Part shown: positions 54,214-64,000 of the stretch, piece by piece
Layout: each line of letters begins with the position of its first letter
How positions within the stretch are numbered: the first letter of the stretch is position 1
Source of the DNA: Larix kaempferi
Lineage: Eukaryota; Streptophyta; Pinopsida; Pinales; Pinaceae
Direction of reading: 5' to 3'
DNA: 64,000 nucleotides
Assembly (NCBI GenBank): GCA_027924585.1
Contig: BSBM01001382.1
Location: forward strand, 2,844,001 to 2,908,000
Program-made: the position numbers and the translations under genes
The notes under the pieces: model-generated
Databases searched by the model: none
What the model saw: only the letters and a program-made list of their open reading frames with translations
Told to the model about the DNA's origin: nothing

Positions 54214-54835
54214 TGTTAACACCTAATTTTTGTTCACCTACCTTGTCGTTATCCCCATCGCACATATACATCATTACCATATTTTATTTCCACCCCTTGG
54301 ACCTTCATTAAAACGAAAATCAAAGTCGCACACCAAAAAGGGATATTTTACAACTTAAATTGCTCAATTATCTCGAAATAAATGGGCAACCTTTGCCCTA
54401 ACTTGATTTTTGGATGTTTCTCTTTTTACCCTCAGGGAAACGAAGAAACTTGGGATGATTTTCATGATATCCCAAATTGGATAAAAGGATAAAAAAATTA
54501 AAAAGCTAAAATCAAAAGGAAGAACTAAAAAATAAAAAATAAAAAATAAAAAATCAAAGCTTGATCCTTATCCTAGAGCTATCCATTGTGCCTATAAATG
54601 AATCTTCAAGGTCCTTCACTCAACACCAATTCTCTAGTCATTGCTCAAGCAGTCACTCTGCAAAAATATTCCCGGGATCAGAAGTCCCTTTCTTGTTCCA
54701 GTCTCACCTTGCTGGAGATCACATATGTTAGGTGTGGCGGAGAATCATGGATTGCTAGGAGACTAAGTGGACCCTCCCTCAGATAGATACAGATGCCCCT
54801 TCTACTGCAACTTAGAGGTGACAGTTACTCCTGTA
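54214..54835 (+). repeat. 3' LTR of the rearranged Tat-like element
   Basis: It starts TGTTAACACC after a polypurine-type site, exactly as the LTRs of the 18-kb element do in their own orientation. Otherwise it is strongly diverged. It contains a TATA-like 'tataaatgaatc' near 54593. The right end is uncertain (about 54835). Confidence 0.55.
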
Positions 54836-54999
54836 AAATCCATTTTTTATAATGAAAAGATAATTCTTTATTCTTTAAATGGCATTGTTTGTTTTCTTGA
54901 TGAAGAATGCATGATAGATTAGATTTGCTTTAATTGTTGTTTAGTTTTGTTTGCCTGTTAGATTAGTCTTTTTAATCCTTGCTCCTCTATTTGCTTTTA

Positions 55000-57900
55000 C
55001 TTTTTTACCTTGAAACTCTACTAAGATCATCACAACTCTTAGTTGGTGCACTTTTGCACGTGCTGGTGTGAAAACACCACCAACAATAAGTTGTCCCAGT
55101 ATAAGAAATTCCATACAATCTTTGCAAGGAGAGCTATTTTTAAAAAGCAGGCATTCTTTAAAGCCTAACCTCCTTGATCCTTTGCAGAAGCAATGATTGA
55201 ACATTAGCTAGGTGGGATCCCTTGTATTCACTACCTCCTTTCCACTAATAATTGAAATAGACCTTCCGGATCTGATAGAGTATACCTTTCGAGATGCGAG
55301 CTAGAACATGCCAAATAAATAGGGATTTCCTCCAAAATAGGTTTTATGAGGACAAGTCATCCTCCTCTAGAAAGCCAACAGTTGCACCGGAAAGTAACCT
55401 TACACTCAATGCACCTTTCCATATATATTACACTTGAGTGTATATTCGAGGTACGTAATACTATCCTCCAATGGATGAGAAGTATATGAAAATATTCGTT
55501 CCCATATGTGCCCATGTTGTGCATCCTCGAGTCATAAATATATATGGCAAAGTTATCCAAATTGATTACCATTCTTGTAGCCAAACATAATATATCAAAC
55601 ATCTCTTGATATTGTCTACCCTCCTCCTTAGATCATAGAAAAAATAATTAGCACATCATCAACAAATAGTAGGTGATTCAATTGCTCTCTTCCCTCGAAC
55701 AATATCCCTTGAATCTTCCTTTGTCTTATGGTTGTAAGGATTGCTCGACTGAAGGCCTCAACTATAAGAATACAAAGATATGGGGACAATGAGAAACCTT
55801 TGCTTAACCCCCTCGACGACTTGAAATATTGAAAAATGGATCCATATTGATAACCACTACATGTATATGGCAGGTATTAATGGTGTGCAACCCCTCTTGT
55901 GCCAAACCGATGACCTTATGAATCAAGTGGCCATTCGGAAACCCAACCTAGATGAGTGGCTTAAGACAAGTTGCAATCACCTTTGATATAATATTGTAGA
56001 TACTGTTACATGGTGAAATAGGATGAAATTCATCAATGGTTCCTAGACAATATACCTTAGGAATAAGATCCATAAAGGTAGAGTTAAAGCTTATCGACAC
56101 CTTATCATCCTAACCTCCTCAATCACCTTCAATAGATCATCCCCTAATACATAAAACAAATCGATATAAAGCTCAACCGACCAACCATCCAAACCTGGGA
56201 TCTTATCTTTTTGAAATGAACATAGAAAAGTCCATAATTATTCTCTGGTCACTGGTATGTACAATTCCTCACTTTCATCCTTCTCCACCATAGGAGGAGA
56301 GTACTCAACCATATTCAAAGTCTCCCCTAGATGGGATTGAGTACGTAGAGTGTACATAGTCTGAAAATGATTAAATACTAGTTGAGAAAGGTCCCTAAAA
56401 CCATGAACCAATTGCCCCTCTCTATCCTTGATTTCCCATATGGTATTATTATTCCTTTGTAAGCACTCAAAGTTTTGAAATCATTTTGTATTTTGGTCAC
56501 CTATAAAGATCCAAAGAGATCGACTTTTCATCCTCCATTTTTTCTCCTTCTCCAATAACAATTTATTCCTCTTCTACTCGAGGATAATAAGTTTCTCCTA
56601 TGAGTAACTGTCACTAGATTTAGATTCAAGTGATGACAAACACATGTTCAATTTCCCTCTCCACATCCCAAATCAACCCATCTCTTTTCCCATGTTTATC
56701 CCATGCCCACATAGAGACCCTCTCTTTGAGATATTTCAGAGCTTATGCAAATTTTTCACTGAGACTGACATATGCACCCTACTGACATATACACCCTCCT
56801 TCATGTGTGTCCAATAAATATTAACAAGATTTTGAAACTCCTCTTCCTTAGCCCAACATGGGTTAAAGTTTGAAAGGAGGACAAAATTTATCCTCACTAA
56901 TCCCAGATTCCATGTAAATAGGAAAATGGTCAGAACATCTAACCTTACTGACCCACAACCGAAATTGGTCCACCAATTAGGCTAATTCTCGTGAACACAA
57001 AAGTGATCAAGTCACTTTTCCATTGCTGCCACACCAAATTTATTACTATTCCAAGTCGGCTTGATTTGGATGGGCTCCACATTAATCCAACCTATATTAT
57101 TGAACTTATGAAGAAGTGATGTGCCAATCTTTCTTCCCTCACCGATTGACCCCATATTTCCTCTCTTTTGAGTATCAAACTAAGGTTCCCTCCAACAATG
57201 AGTTTGTCCAATTTAAAGCATTACAAGGAAAGTATGTGGTCCCAAAATGCTTGCTTACCATCATATGGGCTATACAAATTCATAACTATAAAGGTAAAAT
57301 CCAATATTTTACTATAGACAATTGTACATAGACCCGAGGATATGACAAAACAATTAGTCACCGTAAGATTATGATTAAAACTAGTAATACGTTCCCCCCT
57401 CCCCCCCTTTGAAAAAACCTCTAAATCCAAAGCAATGAACTCCCAACCCCCAAAGCACATTCTTAGATCCTCAATCACAGCATCTCCTTTAACCATAGTC
57501 TCTTGGATTAGAATCATATCGGGACGTTCCAAATCCACAAAACACTTGAGGGATAGTTTTTTGGCTTTCCCTTCGAGGTCACAGATATTAATAGACATGA
57601 TTTTCCTCATGCGGCCACCTGTGGGGTTTTCCTTGCTCTAAGTACCCCAAATATCATTTTTTTCCTTCCTTGACCAACTTACCCAGTCGCTTGTTCCTGG
57701 GATTTCTTTAGTCCATACTTCCTACCAACCTTAGATACACCAACCTCCTTCTATAGATCTATCTCCATCCCCCTAGAAATCCTAACATCCTGAGTAAGGA
57801 GACGAGGCATTAATTGATAATGACACCTACCACGGGAAGTAGGAGCATGCCCACCCAAGGACTATAAGGAGCATGTAAAAGACTCTAAGTCATCAAATAA

Positions 57901-59640
57901 GCCAACTATGAGATTATCCACCTCCTTCCACTCCTCCAAATCATCTTCTTCAAGCCCCAAGGTAGTTCTAGGAGGTGAGGAACTATATCTACCTAAGGGC
58001 TAATGAGAGACACCAAAATGAGATCTACTAGTCTCTATATAAGGTGATGAAGGATAATGATAAGAAATCTTACCTTGATGTGAAAATGCGAGATCCTCTT
58101 GATTCCACAGAGCCTCCATGTGCACTAGCTGAGTCACCAAAATGTCAAGGTCACTGAAAACCTCTTGCAAAATCTCTCATTGCAACTCGAGAGACGATCC
58201 TCTGCAATTAATGGAATCGAAACATCCCCCACCACTAAATCCTTGGCTAATTAATCCTGCAAAGGGTCTTTAGAGGTTTCCCCAAACCTCACACTAGCCT
58301 TACCCATCTGTTTCTACATGTTCAAATCACCCCTCGAAGGATTGTCCAATTCCCTTTCGCCATTGGCTTTCTCCTTCACACCCTCCATATGCTTGGGTTT
58401 CCAATCTTCTTCTGGAATGGATAGTCACAATCAGCCATCAAGTGGCCATAATGATGACAACCACCACATCTAAATGGAATATTTACATAGTCTAATGGTT
58501 GAGTATAGGTAATGTTACTTTCCACCAGGTCTATAGACTCAAACAAGCCTTGACGAACATCAATCTCGACTAAAATCTGAGCTACCGAGAAATTTGAGCT
58601 AAGAATGTAACTTCCATCAATTGTAATAAGCTTACCTAGAGAGTCCTTAATTTCCTTCAAACCCTTTGTCCAAAATTCGACTGGTAGGTGGGGAAGTTTG
58701 ACCCAGATCAGAGTGCATGAAATGATTCCCCCCTAGCATCAAAAAGGGGATGCCACAGTTTAAGTACCAATAGAGAAGGGTCCATGAACCAAAATTGATG
58801 CAAAATATTTGTTGCATCCTCCTTTAAGCAAAATATGAACCCCAATCAACCCCTTATCCAAGAGATGAATAATCAAAATGTAGCCTATCATTGGAACTCA
58901 CATCTGTTGAGGCCAAAGTTGTATGGAGTCCAAAGAAGGGCCACCTACCCAAAAAAATTAATGACCAAAGTTTGGTCCTCCATATCAAAAATCTATTTAA
59001 TAGAGATGTCTTCTCCAACCATCATTGAGATATTGTTGCCTTGAGATTGAATTACCTTGCATCTCTTCTTGATACCCTTAGATGATTCCTTAGGATGAGA
59101 ACTAAGAAGCTCCTTCAAGCACATTCGACCACCCATAAACCCTATTGAAGAGACAAATGGGACCGTTGCATGGCTCGTTACCATAAATGTCAAGTAGACT
59201 GACGTCTAGATCTTGGTAAAAGGAGTTTGATAATACACTCGAACTGGTTAAAATTAGAGGATCTATCAAGGGCAATGGATTTTCCTTTTCACTCGATTCA
59301 CCATCTAGCCCCATATCCGTTGTACCCTCGATATCGGCACTGCCTTTAAGCTGACTTAATGTGGAAAATGGCACCAAGATCCCCCAACCACACATCTTTT
59401 CAAACCCTTGTCTTGACCCATAGGAGTATCCCCACCTCTATTCACACCGACACATGCCCTAGAACACCATGGTGGCGAGATGGAGTGCTTCGCATTGAAG
59501 TCGTCAAAGTATTCCACATGTAGCACTGTGACCTCCATGGTTGGACCATAGCCTGAACCTGTGATCTCGAGTTTTGAGAAATCCCTAGGTGTTACCATCC
59601 TTTGAGAACACCTGAACACCTAAACTCTTGAAAGAGGTTT
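55000..59640 (-). pseudogene. decayed L1-type LINE
   Basis: Read on the minus strand from right to left. ORF1 (about 59620-58100) has a DUF4283-like part (WFMDPSLLVLKLWHPLF, then LPVEFWTKGLKEI) and a zinc knuckle CGGCHHYGHLMADC (about 58430-58470). The endonuclease (57610-56.7 kb) has PDMILIQETMVKGDAVIEDL. The reverse transcriptase (56.3-55.1 kb) has DKIPGLDGWSVELY and FVDDVLIIFS (about 55630-55660), the F-x-D-D box with both Asp retained. Many stops and frameshifts occur. DUF4283 plus CCHC in ORF1 is typical of plant L1 elements. Ends and target duplication not found. Confidence 0.75.
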
Positions 59641-59999
59641 TATATTTATATAAACTAATAAAAAATGAAAAAAATTATAATATAAAAAATATTTTTTATT
59701 TAATTAAAGTTATTTTAAATTTGAATATTTAATACAAGTAGAATCTTTTAAGTTGGTCTAAGAGAACATTAATAACTATCATATATATATATATAAACTT
59801 CTTTTAATACTAAATAAATCTTAAAATCAAATAGATCTTAATTGCACAACCAAATTATGTAGTTATGTAGCATGCATTTACAATCACACTCTTCTTATAT
59901 CCTATTGTTTTATACATTATTTTATCGAAGATATACATAATTTTATTGAAAATTAATGTTAATCCTTTTAACATCCTCCTTCATACTTTAAATATATGG
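59641..59999. other. AT-rich spacer
   Basis: Very AT-rich DNA with a (TA)n run near 59780. No feature is recognised. Confidence 0.5.
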
Positions 60000-60185
60000 A
60001 GTTGGTCTATTCCTAAAAGCCATCTTTGTGAGTCTATGAGCGTTTCTCTTAGAGTGCCTTGCTTAGTGAGCTGGGAAAGCTTCTCACCAAGTTTTTTGAG
60101 CACATGAACAAAATTTTAAATCAAACCAAATAGTACCTATAGACCAAAGTTGGTCTTAGTGAACGTTAATCATCATCATCATAAT
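60000..60185 (+). repeat. 5'-truncated LINE 3' end with ATC tail
   Basis: 'accaaagttggtcttagtg' followed by 'aacgttaatcatcatcatcat' matches the terminus at 8852-8905 ('accaaagttggtctcaatgg', then an ATC-rich tail). Upstream, 'ttttgagcacatgaacaaaatttta..tcaaacca' also aligns with 8793-8825. Severe 5' truncation is usual for LINE insertions. Confidence 0.75.
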
Positions 60186-60247
60186 CTAATTTTAATTAAA
60201 TTATGTTTTTTAGGTAGTAATAAGACAATTATATTGGTTAACACACA

Positions 60248-60390
60248 TTGACTCATCATTAATGCCATTTCAACCTAAATAATATTCACATTACCATGAA
60301 GACTACCTTACTAGATTGACTCATCATTAATGCCATTTCAACCTAAATAATATTCATATTATGAGAAAAACTACCTTAGTGGAGTGACAT
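60248..60390. repeat. 68-bp tandem duplication
   Basis: 'ttgactcatcattaatgcca' starts at 60248 and 60316, each followed by 'tttcaacctaaataatattc' and a 'gactacctta'-like block. Confidence 0.9.
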
Positions 60391-60978
60391 GCTTTATAAT
60401 AACATTTAACCTTAATCTTATATATATGAAACAAAATATTATCTTTCACCATCTTAAAAACAAAAAAATTAACACATAATTATTTTCTATCTTATATAAA
60501 AAAAAAAAATATATTTTCATAACAATTTTTTTATAATAATATATTTCTAATTAATAAAGCAAAACTCAATCAAAATATGTCGTAACTTATAATTGATTGA
60601 ATGTGATGTTACATATATCATATATCACACAAGGACATAAGCCATAGAAATCCTCATATGACTGAACATCTGTTACCTGTATTTCCTGAATAACAATTGA
60701 CAGCCATTTTTATATGTGCACAACAACTGGCAGTGATTCACCGCTTTTTGACAACTTGAAAAGCAATGGAGGGATAAAGGAAATATTGCCATTGCTTTAC
60801 ATGGTAGGAGTTACCAAAAAGAGTTTAAACTAGTAATTTCTGACAGCCAACCCGATTTGAAAGGCTCATATCAAAATCACAATCACACAGCCCGGTCTCC
60901 CACCCGTGAGCCACACAGGAGCCATCCCATTGGAATCTGCGTCCGGATGGAATCCATGGCAATGAGACAGCGGCTCAT
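60391..60978. other. intergenic, no gene recognised
   Basis: AT-rich to 60620, more mixed after that. Nothing recognisable apart from the short frame at 60857-61129, which overlaps a duplication and has no domain. Confidence 0.4.
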
Positions 60979-61166
60979 GAAACTATACATAGCGCCCAGA
61001 AGAGCAAGCCTGTTGTATTTCTCATACTGGTTTAAAAGGGAGAATAAAGGTATGCAAGCAATAAAATATCACGAAACTATACATAGCGCCCAGAAGAGCA
61101 AGCCTGTTGTATTTCTCATACAGCTTTAAAAGGGAGAATAAAGGTATGCAAGCAATAAAATATCAT
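60979..61166. repeat. 94-bp tandem duplication downstream of the peroxidase
   Basis: Copies at 60979-61072 and 61073-61166 share 'gaaactatacatagcgccca', 'gaagagcaagcctgttgtat' and 'agggagaataaaggtatgca' and are nearly identical. A change from 'tactggttt' to 'tacagcttt' is the clearest difference. Confidence 0.95.
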
Positions 61167-61250
61167 TGCCCACGGTTTATTTAGCCATAATCCTTCCAGA
61201 ATCCAGACTGTAAAGTGCTTCACAGAATGCAAAACAGCTGTTATTGAATA

Positions 61251-61339
61251 TGAAAGTTTCTTTATTCAATTCATCAATCTCACCAGTTGCAACATGAGAG
61301 TTTCTTTATTCAATTCATCAATCTCAACAGTTGCAAAAC
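61251..61339. repeat. 44-bp tandem duplication in the peroxidase 3' UTR
   Basis: 'tga.agtttctttattcaat' starts at 61251 and 61295, each followed by 'tcatcaatctca.cagttgc'. On the peroxidase strand each copy carries an AATAAA (61261-61266 and 61305-61310), so the duplication doubles the polyadenylation signal. A third AATAAA lies at 61176-61181. Confidence 0.85.
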
Positions 61340-61396
61340 AAAGCTAAACAATTTTCAATAAACATGAAAGGTTCTTATTCCATTCAACTACACATC

Positions 61397-62865
61397 TCAA
61401 TTGAATGCATCACATCTCCTCCTGACCTCTCCCTGTGTGCCAGTCTTAACCCCCACACTGCCCAATTTATCCATGGCCGCCACAAATGCATTGAAGAAAG
61501 CTGCCTGGTCAGAGGCATAGTGTTGGGCAAGACCCCTGGAACGGGTGTCCGTGTAAAGTATCTGATCCGAGGCAAGCAAGCCCAGACCCTGTGGCAAGTT
61601 TCTGTAGAAGCCATTATCAAATATTTTGGGAGAATTAACGTCGTTGAAGACGACAATGGTGGGGTCTAGATTTACTCGAGGGCATGCTCTTCTCAAAGCC
61701 ATTGCGTACTGGAAATCCATGGTGGGATCGATGTGAGGGGTCCTATTGTAGTTGTAGTTGTATATTCGGTGCAGGAACTCTTTGCAGTGGGTGAATCCCA
61801 CTGTGTGGGCTCCTGCATAAATTAACGTTAACACTATTTCTTTAAATAATAATAAGAAGAGAGGAGATTTGATAGTATTTTCTAACTAATAAAAACAAGA
61901 AAGGACATCTGATTGTAGCCCGCCCTAATAAACAATCTTAGTGCAACAACAAATCTTAAAATAAGCAACCGTACCAGAGAGAGTGATCATTTCAGCCTGA
62001 GTTAGGCCTTTAGACCCAAAGAGAGCAGTGAGGCGGTCTATATTCATGGTGGGCAGTGGCAGGTTCCCTGTTACTCTCCATGCCTTGGAGATCCGCCCAT
62101 CTTTCCGCCCCTTCTTAACGGGATAGTAAGGCCCACCTATCTGCAAGTTTATTGAAACGAATCGATTTTATCTGTGATTTTCAGCTTTCATAGTAAAACA
62201 TGTTTTATAATAATGTTCCAAGAAATATAGCTGCATTTTATGAGCGATTCAAGGTATTATCCCCATTATACAAAAAGAGTACAGAGAAAGCTGGTATAAT
62301 TTGTATTATCTTACAAGCGATATAAGATCTCTAGTTGCCATGGATATTATATCCGCACATGAAACAATGCCTGGACATTTGGCTTCAATGGCAGTCTTTG
62401 CTCGAACGATGGCATCGAACCCATCCCCAGGCAATGACAAATTTATTTCTGCGTCTCTCTCCGCCTTATTATCGGGGGTGGAGCTAATGAGCACTGAAGC
62501 ATCGCAGCCCTGCGAATGATATAGAGGGGGGGTTTTTCATTCCAAGAAACACTTATGAAAGAAAACAAAACAAGCTGCATACTCACTCTACATCAATGAA
62601 CCATAAGAAAAAATGAAGAAATAAGATTGATGCTAATTACCTCTACAAAACAATCGTGGAAGAAGATGCGCAATGTTCCACCAGCAGTGGTGGGATTGGC
62701 AGCCTGTTTTTGTATCATTTCGGCTCGAACGATGTTCTCCACCTCTGGACATGTTTTCTGGTAGTAATCAACCGATAGCTGCTCACACCCGATTCTCAAG
62801 GCTGAGCACAATAAGATAAGAACCGCCACTGCAACGGCCGCACAGCTCACAGTTGGGCTGCTCAT
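61397..62865 (-). CDS. PRX: class III (secretory) peroxidase, four exons, 333 residues
   Basis: Secreted haem peroxidases oxidise phenolics with H2O2 in the cell wall or vacuole. Exons on the minus strand are 62865-62641, 62509-62315, 62140-61975 and 61812-61397. The introns have GT-AG ends (gtaatt, gtaaga, gtacgg donors) and phases fit exactly. The start at 62863-62865 gives MSSPTVSCAAVAVAVLILLC, a signal peptide. Motifs: distal haem site GTLRIFFHDCFV and GCDAS; GIVSCADI; proximal His in SGAHTVGFTHC; FDNGFYRNLPQGLGLLASDQ; C-terminal EVRRRCDAFN. All eight disulfide cysteines are present. Similarity by memory is to the PER41/PER65-type group. No breaks: probably functional. The AATAAA signals downstream on this strand fit its 3' end. 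Confidence 0.95.
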
Positions 62866-63250
62866 CTTTCTGATCTCCGCTCCGCTTCCTGTGGGGGGAT
62901 TTAATGGGTCGATAGATGGGAGCTCGTTTGGTAGTGTCGGTCGAGTGGGAAGACGGAAAAGCGTAGGGTTATCGTGTTTGGAATGAGCAAAGTGAGGGTC
63001 TGTCAGTGTTCTCGTGATAAGGTACGTTGCGATCCCGTGAACACACTCCGTCATTTTCTCGGCGACCAAAAAGCTGAACTACAACGTCGATGGATGGACC
63101 CATGCGCGCACTATTCAACCATGGTGCCTGTGACATGAGAAGGCACGCTTTATGCACCCTACGTAATTTTGGTCTCGGCATTCATGTACCTTACGTAATC
63201 TTGCTCTCAGCATTCATAAATGTTTTCTAGGTTTGAATTCTGAACTAATA
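62866..63250 (-). other. upstream region of the peroxidase gene
   Basis: This is the 5' flank on the minus strand. An in-frame extension of exon 1 up to 63069 is open but lies before the signal-peptide start, so it is likely 5' UTR. I find no convincing TATA box within about 200 bp. Confidence 0.35.
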
Positions 63251-64000
63251 TATAGTACCACAGCTACAAGTAATTTCTATGTTTAAATTTTCAACAACTA
63301 ATATATGCTACCACAACCATAAGTAAGTAGTCAGTGAACACGGAAGCCAATCGTGTAGAGATCATTTGTTGACTAAACATTAAACTAATTAATATAAACA
63401 TTAAAATAACATAAATATTAAACTAATTAATATAAACATAAAAATAAATGCTATTTAATAAATATATCCATTTTTTTAACATTTTAACTAAATTTTATTT
63501 AAATCTTAATCAAGATGTATTTAAGCATAACAAGATATTACGACCATGTGTTACATTCGGATTAATCTTATTGATCCACTCAACGAAGTCCAAAATCTCA
63601 GATAATATCTAAACACCTATCAAAAGGAATCAAGGAAGGCTAAACACTCATGGGAAATCCCAATAAACTTCCCCACATATGGTGGATGATAGGTTGAACA
63701 AACCATCAGCCACTCATCCAAGCCAAAAAATGTCTCAACAAAATTGAACTCGGAATTATCAAGATTTATTTAATGAAAATAATTTCAAATTTGAAATAAA
63801 AAATTATAAAATATACATATATAAAATATATTTTACTTTACCTACAATAATTACGATAATTATAATTAATTTGAATTTCAAATCGAATAGATTTGAGAAG
63901 AGCATGCCCTGTGAAATTTGATAATGGATTCTACAAAATCTTGAATGTGTCTTGAACTTGCCACATCGTGTGGGTTTGCTTGCTTTGGATTAGATACTCG
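63251..64000. other. AT-rich flank, no gene recognised
   Basis: Short repeated words such as 'aactaattaatataaacat' (63386 and 63421) occur. There is no coding frame. Confidence 0.45.

Noticed and set aside
28481-54835. Pairing the LTR end at 29.44 kb with the LTR at 54.21 kb as one plus-strand element
   Set aside because: The two sequences do not match by eye beyond a weak similarity at their ends, so they are different families.
62866-63069. Upstream in-frame start for the peroxidase
   Set aside because: Starting at 62865 places a typical signal peptide at the N-terminus; the upstream extension has no homology and would bury it.
1-64000. CRISPR arrays, bacterial operons, rRNA or tRNA genes
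   Set aside because: The tandem repeats lack the regular repeat-spacer pattern, all real genes have spliceosomal introns, and I saw no tRNA or rRNA signature.

Overview
The window looks like nuclear DNA from a seed plant with a very large, transposon-dense genome. A gymnosperm such as a conifer is my best guess. That rests on the very low gene density, the 18-kb Tat/Ogre-like LTR element, several LINE families and old, decayed repeats; no single sequence here proves it. Only two ordinary plant genes are recognisable in 64 kb. One is a complete class III peroxidase on the minus strand (61397-62865, four exons, 333 residues). The other is the 3' part of a casein kinase 2 regulatory (beta) subunit gene on the plus strand (24400-25139, three exons), whose 5' exons I cannot find in the window.

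Layout. 1-16 kb: decayed LINE pieces, including several 3' ends of one family with a TTATC-type tail on the minus strand, one longer LINE reverse transcriptase copy on the plus strand ending in an ATC-rich tail (7440-8905), a MITE-like hairpin near 2.5 kb, a decayed Ty3 reverse transcriptase near 11.5 kb, and local tandem duplications. 16-20 kb: a copia-type Gag remnant, a striking 165-bp hairpin (17749-17913) and an unrecognised coding-like frame (18638-19261). 24-25 kb: the CK2-beta exons. 25-30 kb: non-coding DNA with many short tandem duplications and two primer-binding-site-like signals left by older LTR elements.

30465-48447 is one complete but mutated Ty3/gypsy element of the Tat/Ogre type, about 18.0 kb long, oriented on the minus strand. 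It has LTRs of about 700 bp (TGTTAACA.../...TACA in element orientation), a 5-bp target duplication CTTCC, a primer binding site resembling the tRNA-Arg 3' end, and gag, protease, reverse transcriptase, RNase H and integrase. A second, archaeal-type RNase H lies downstream of integrase. The integrase plus second RNase H block is tandemly duplicated (period about 2.25 kb). On the opposite strand, between this block and the 3' LTR, lies a gene-like unit with a plant mobile domain (PMD), its own TATA box, plausible introns and an acidic tail. The 3' non-coding region carries a 148-bp satellite-like array. The coding frames contain stops and frameshifts, so this copy is probably not autonomous.

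48.4-54.8 kb: flanking older elements. These are a coiled-coil reading frame that was probably continuous with an element starting near 29.83 kb before the 18-kb insertion, then a rearranged relative of the 18-kb element (gag piece on minus, protease-region and 3' region on plus, ending in a 3' LTR at about 54214). 55.0-59.6 kb: a decayed L1-type LINE on minus (DUF4283-type ORF1 with zinc knuckle, endonuclease, reverse transcriptase). 60.0-60.2 kb: a 5'-truncated LINE tail of the same family as the copy at 8.9 kb. The peroxidase gene and AT-rich flank fill the right end. Short two-copy tandem duplications occur throughout, in and out of transposons.
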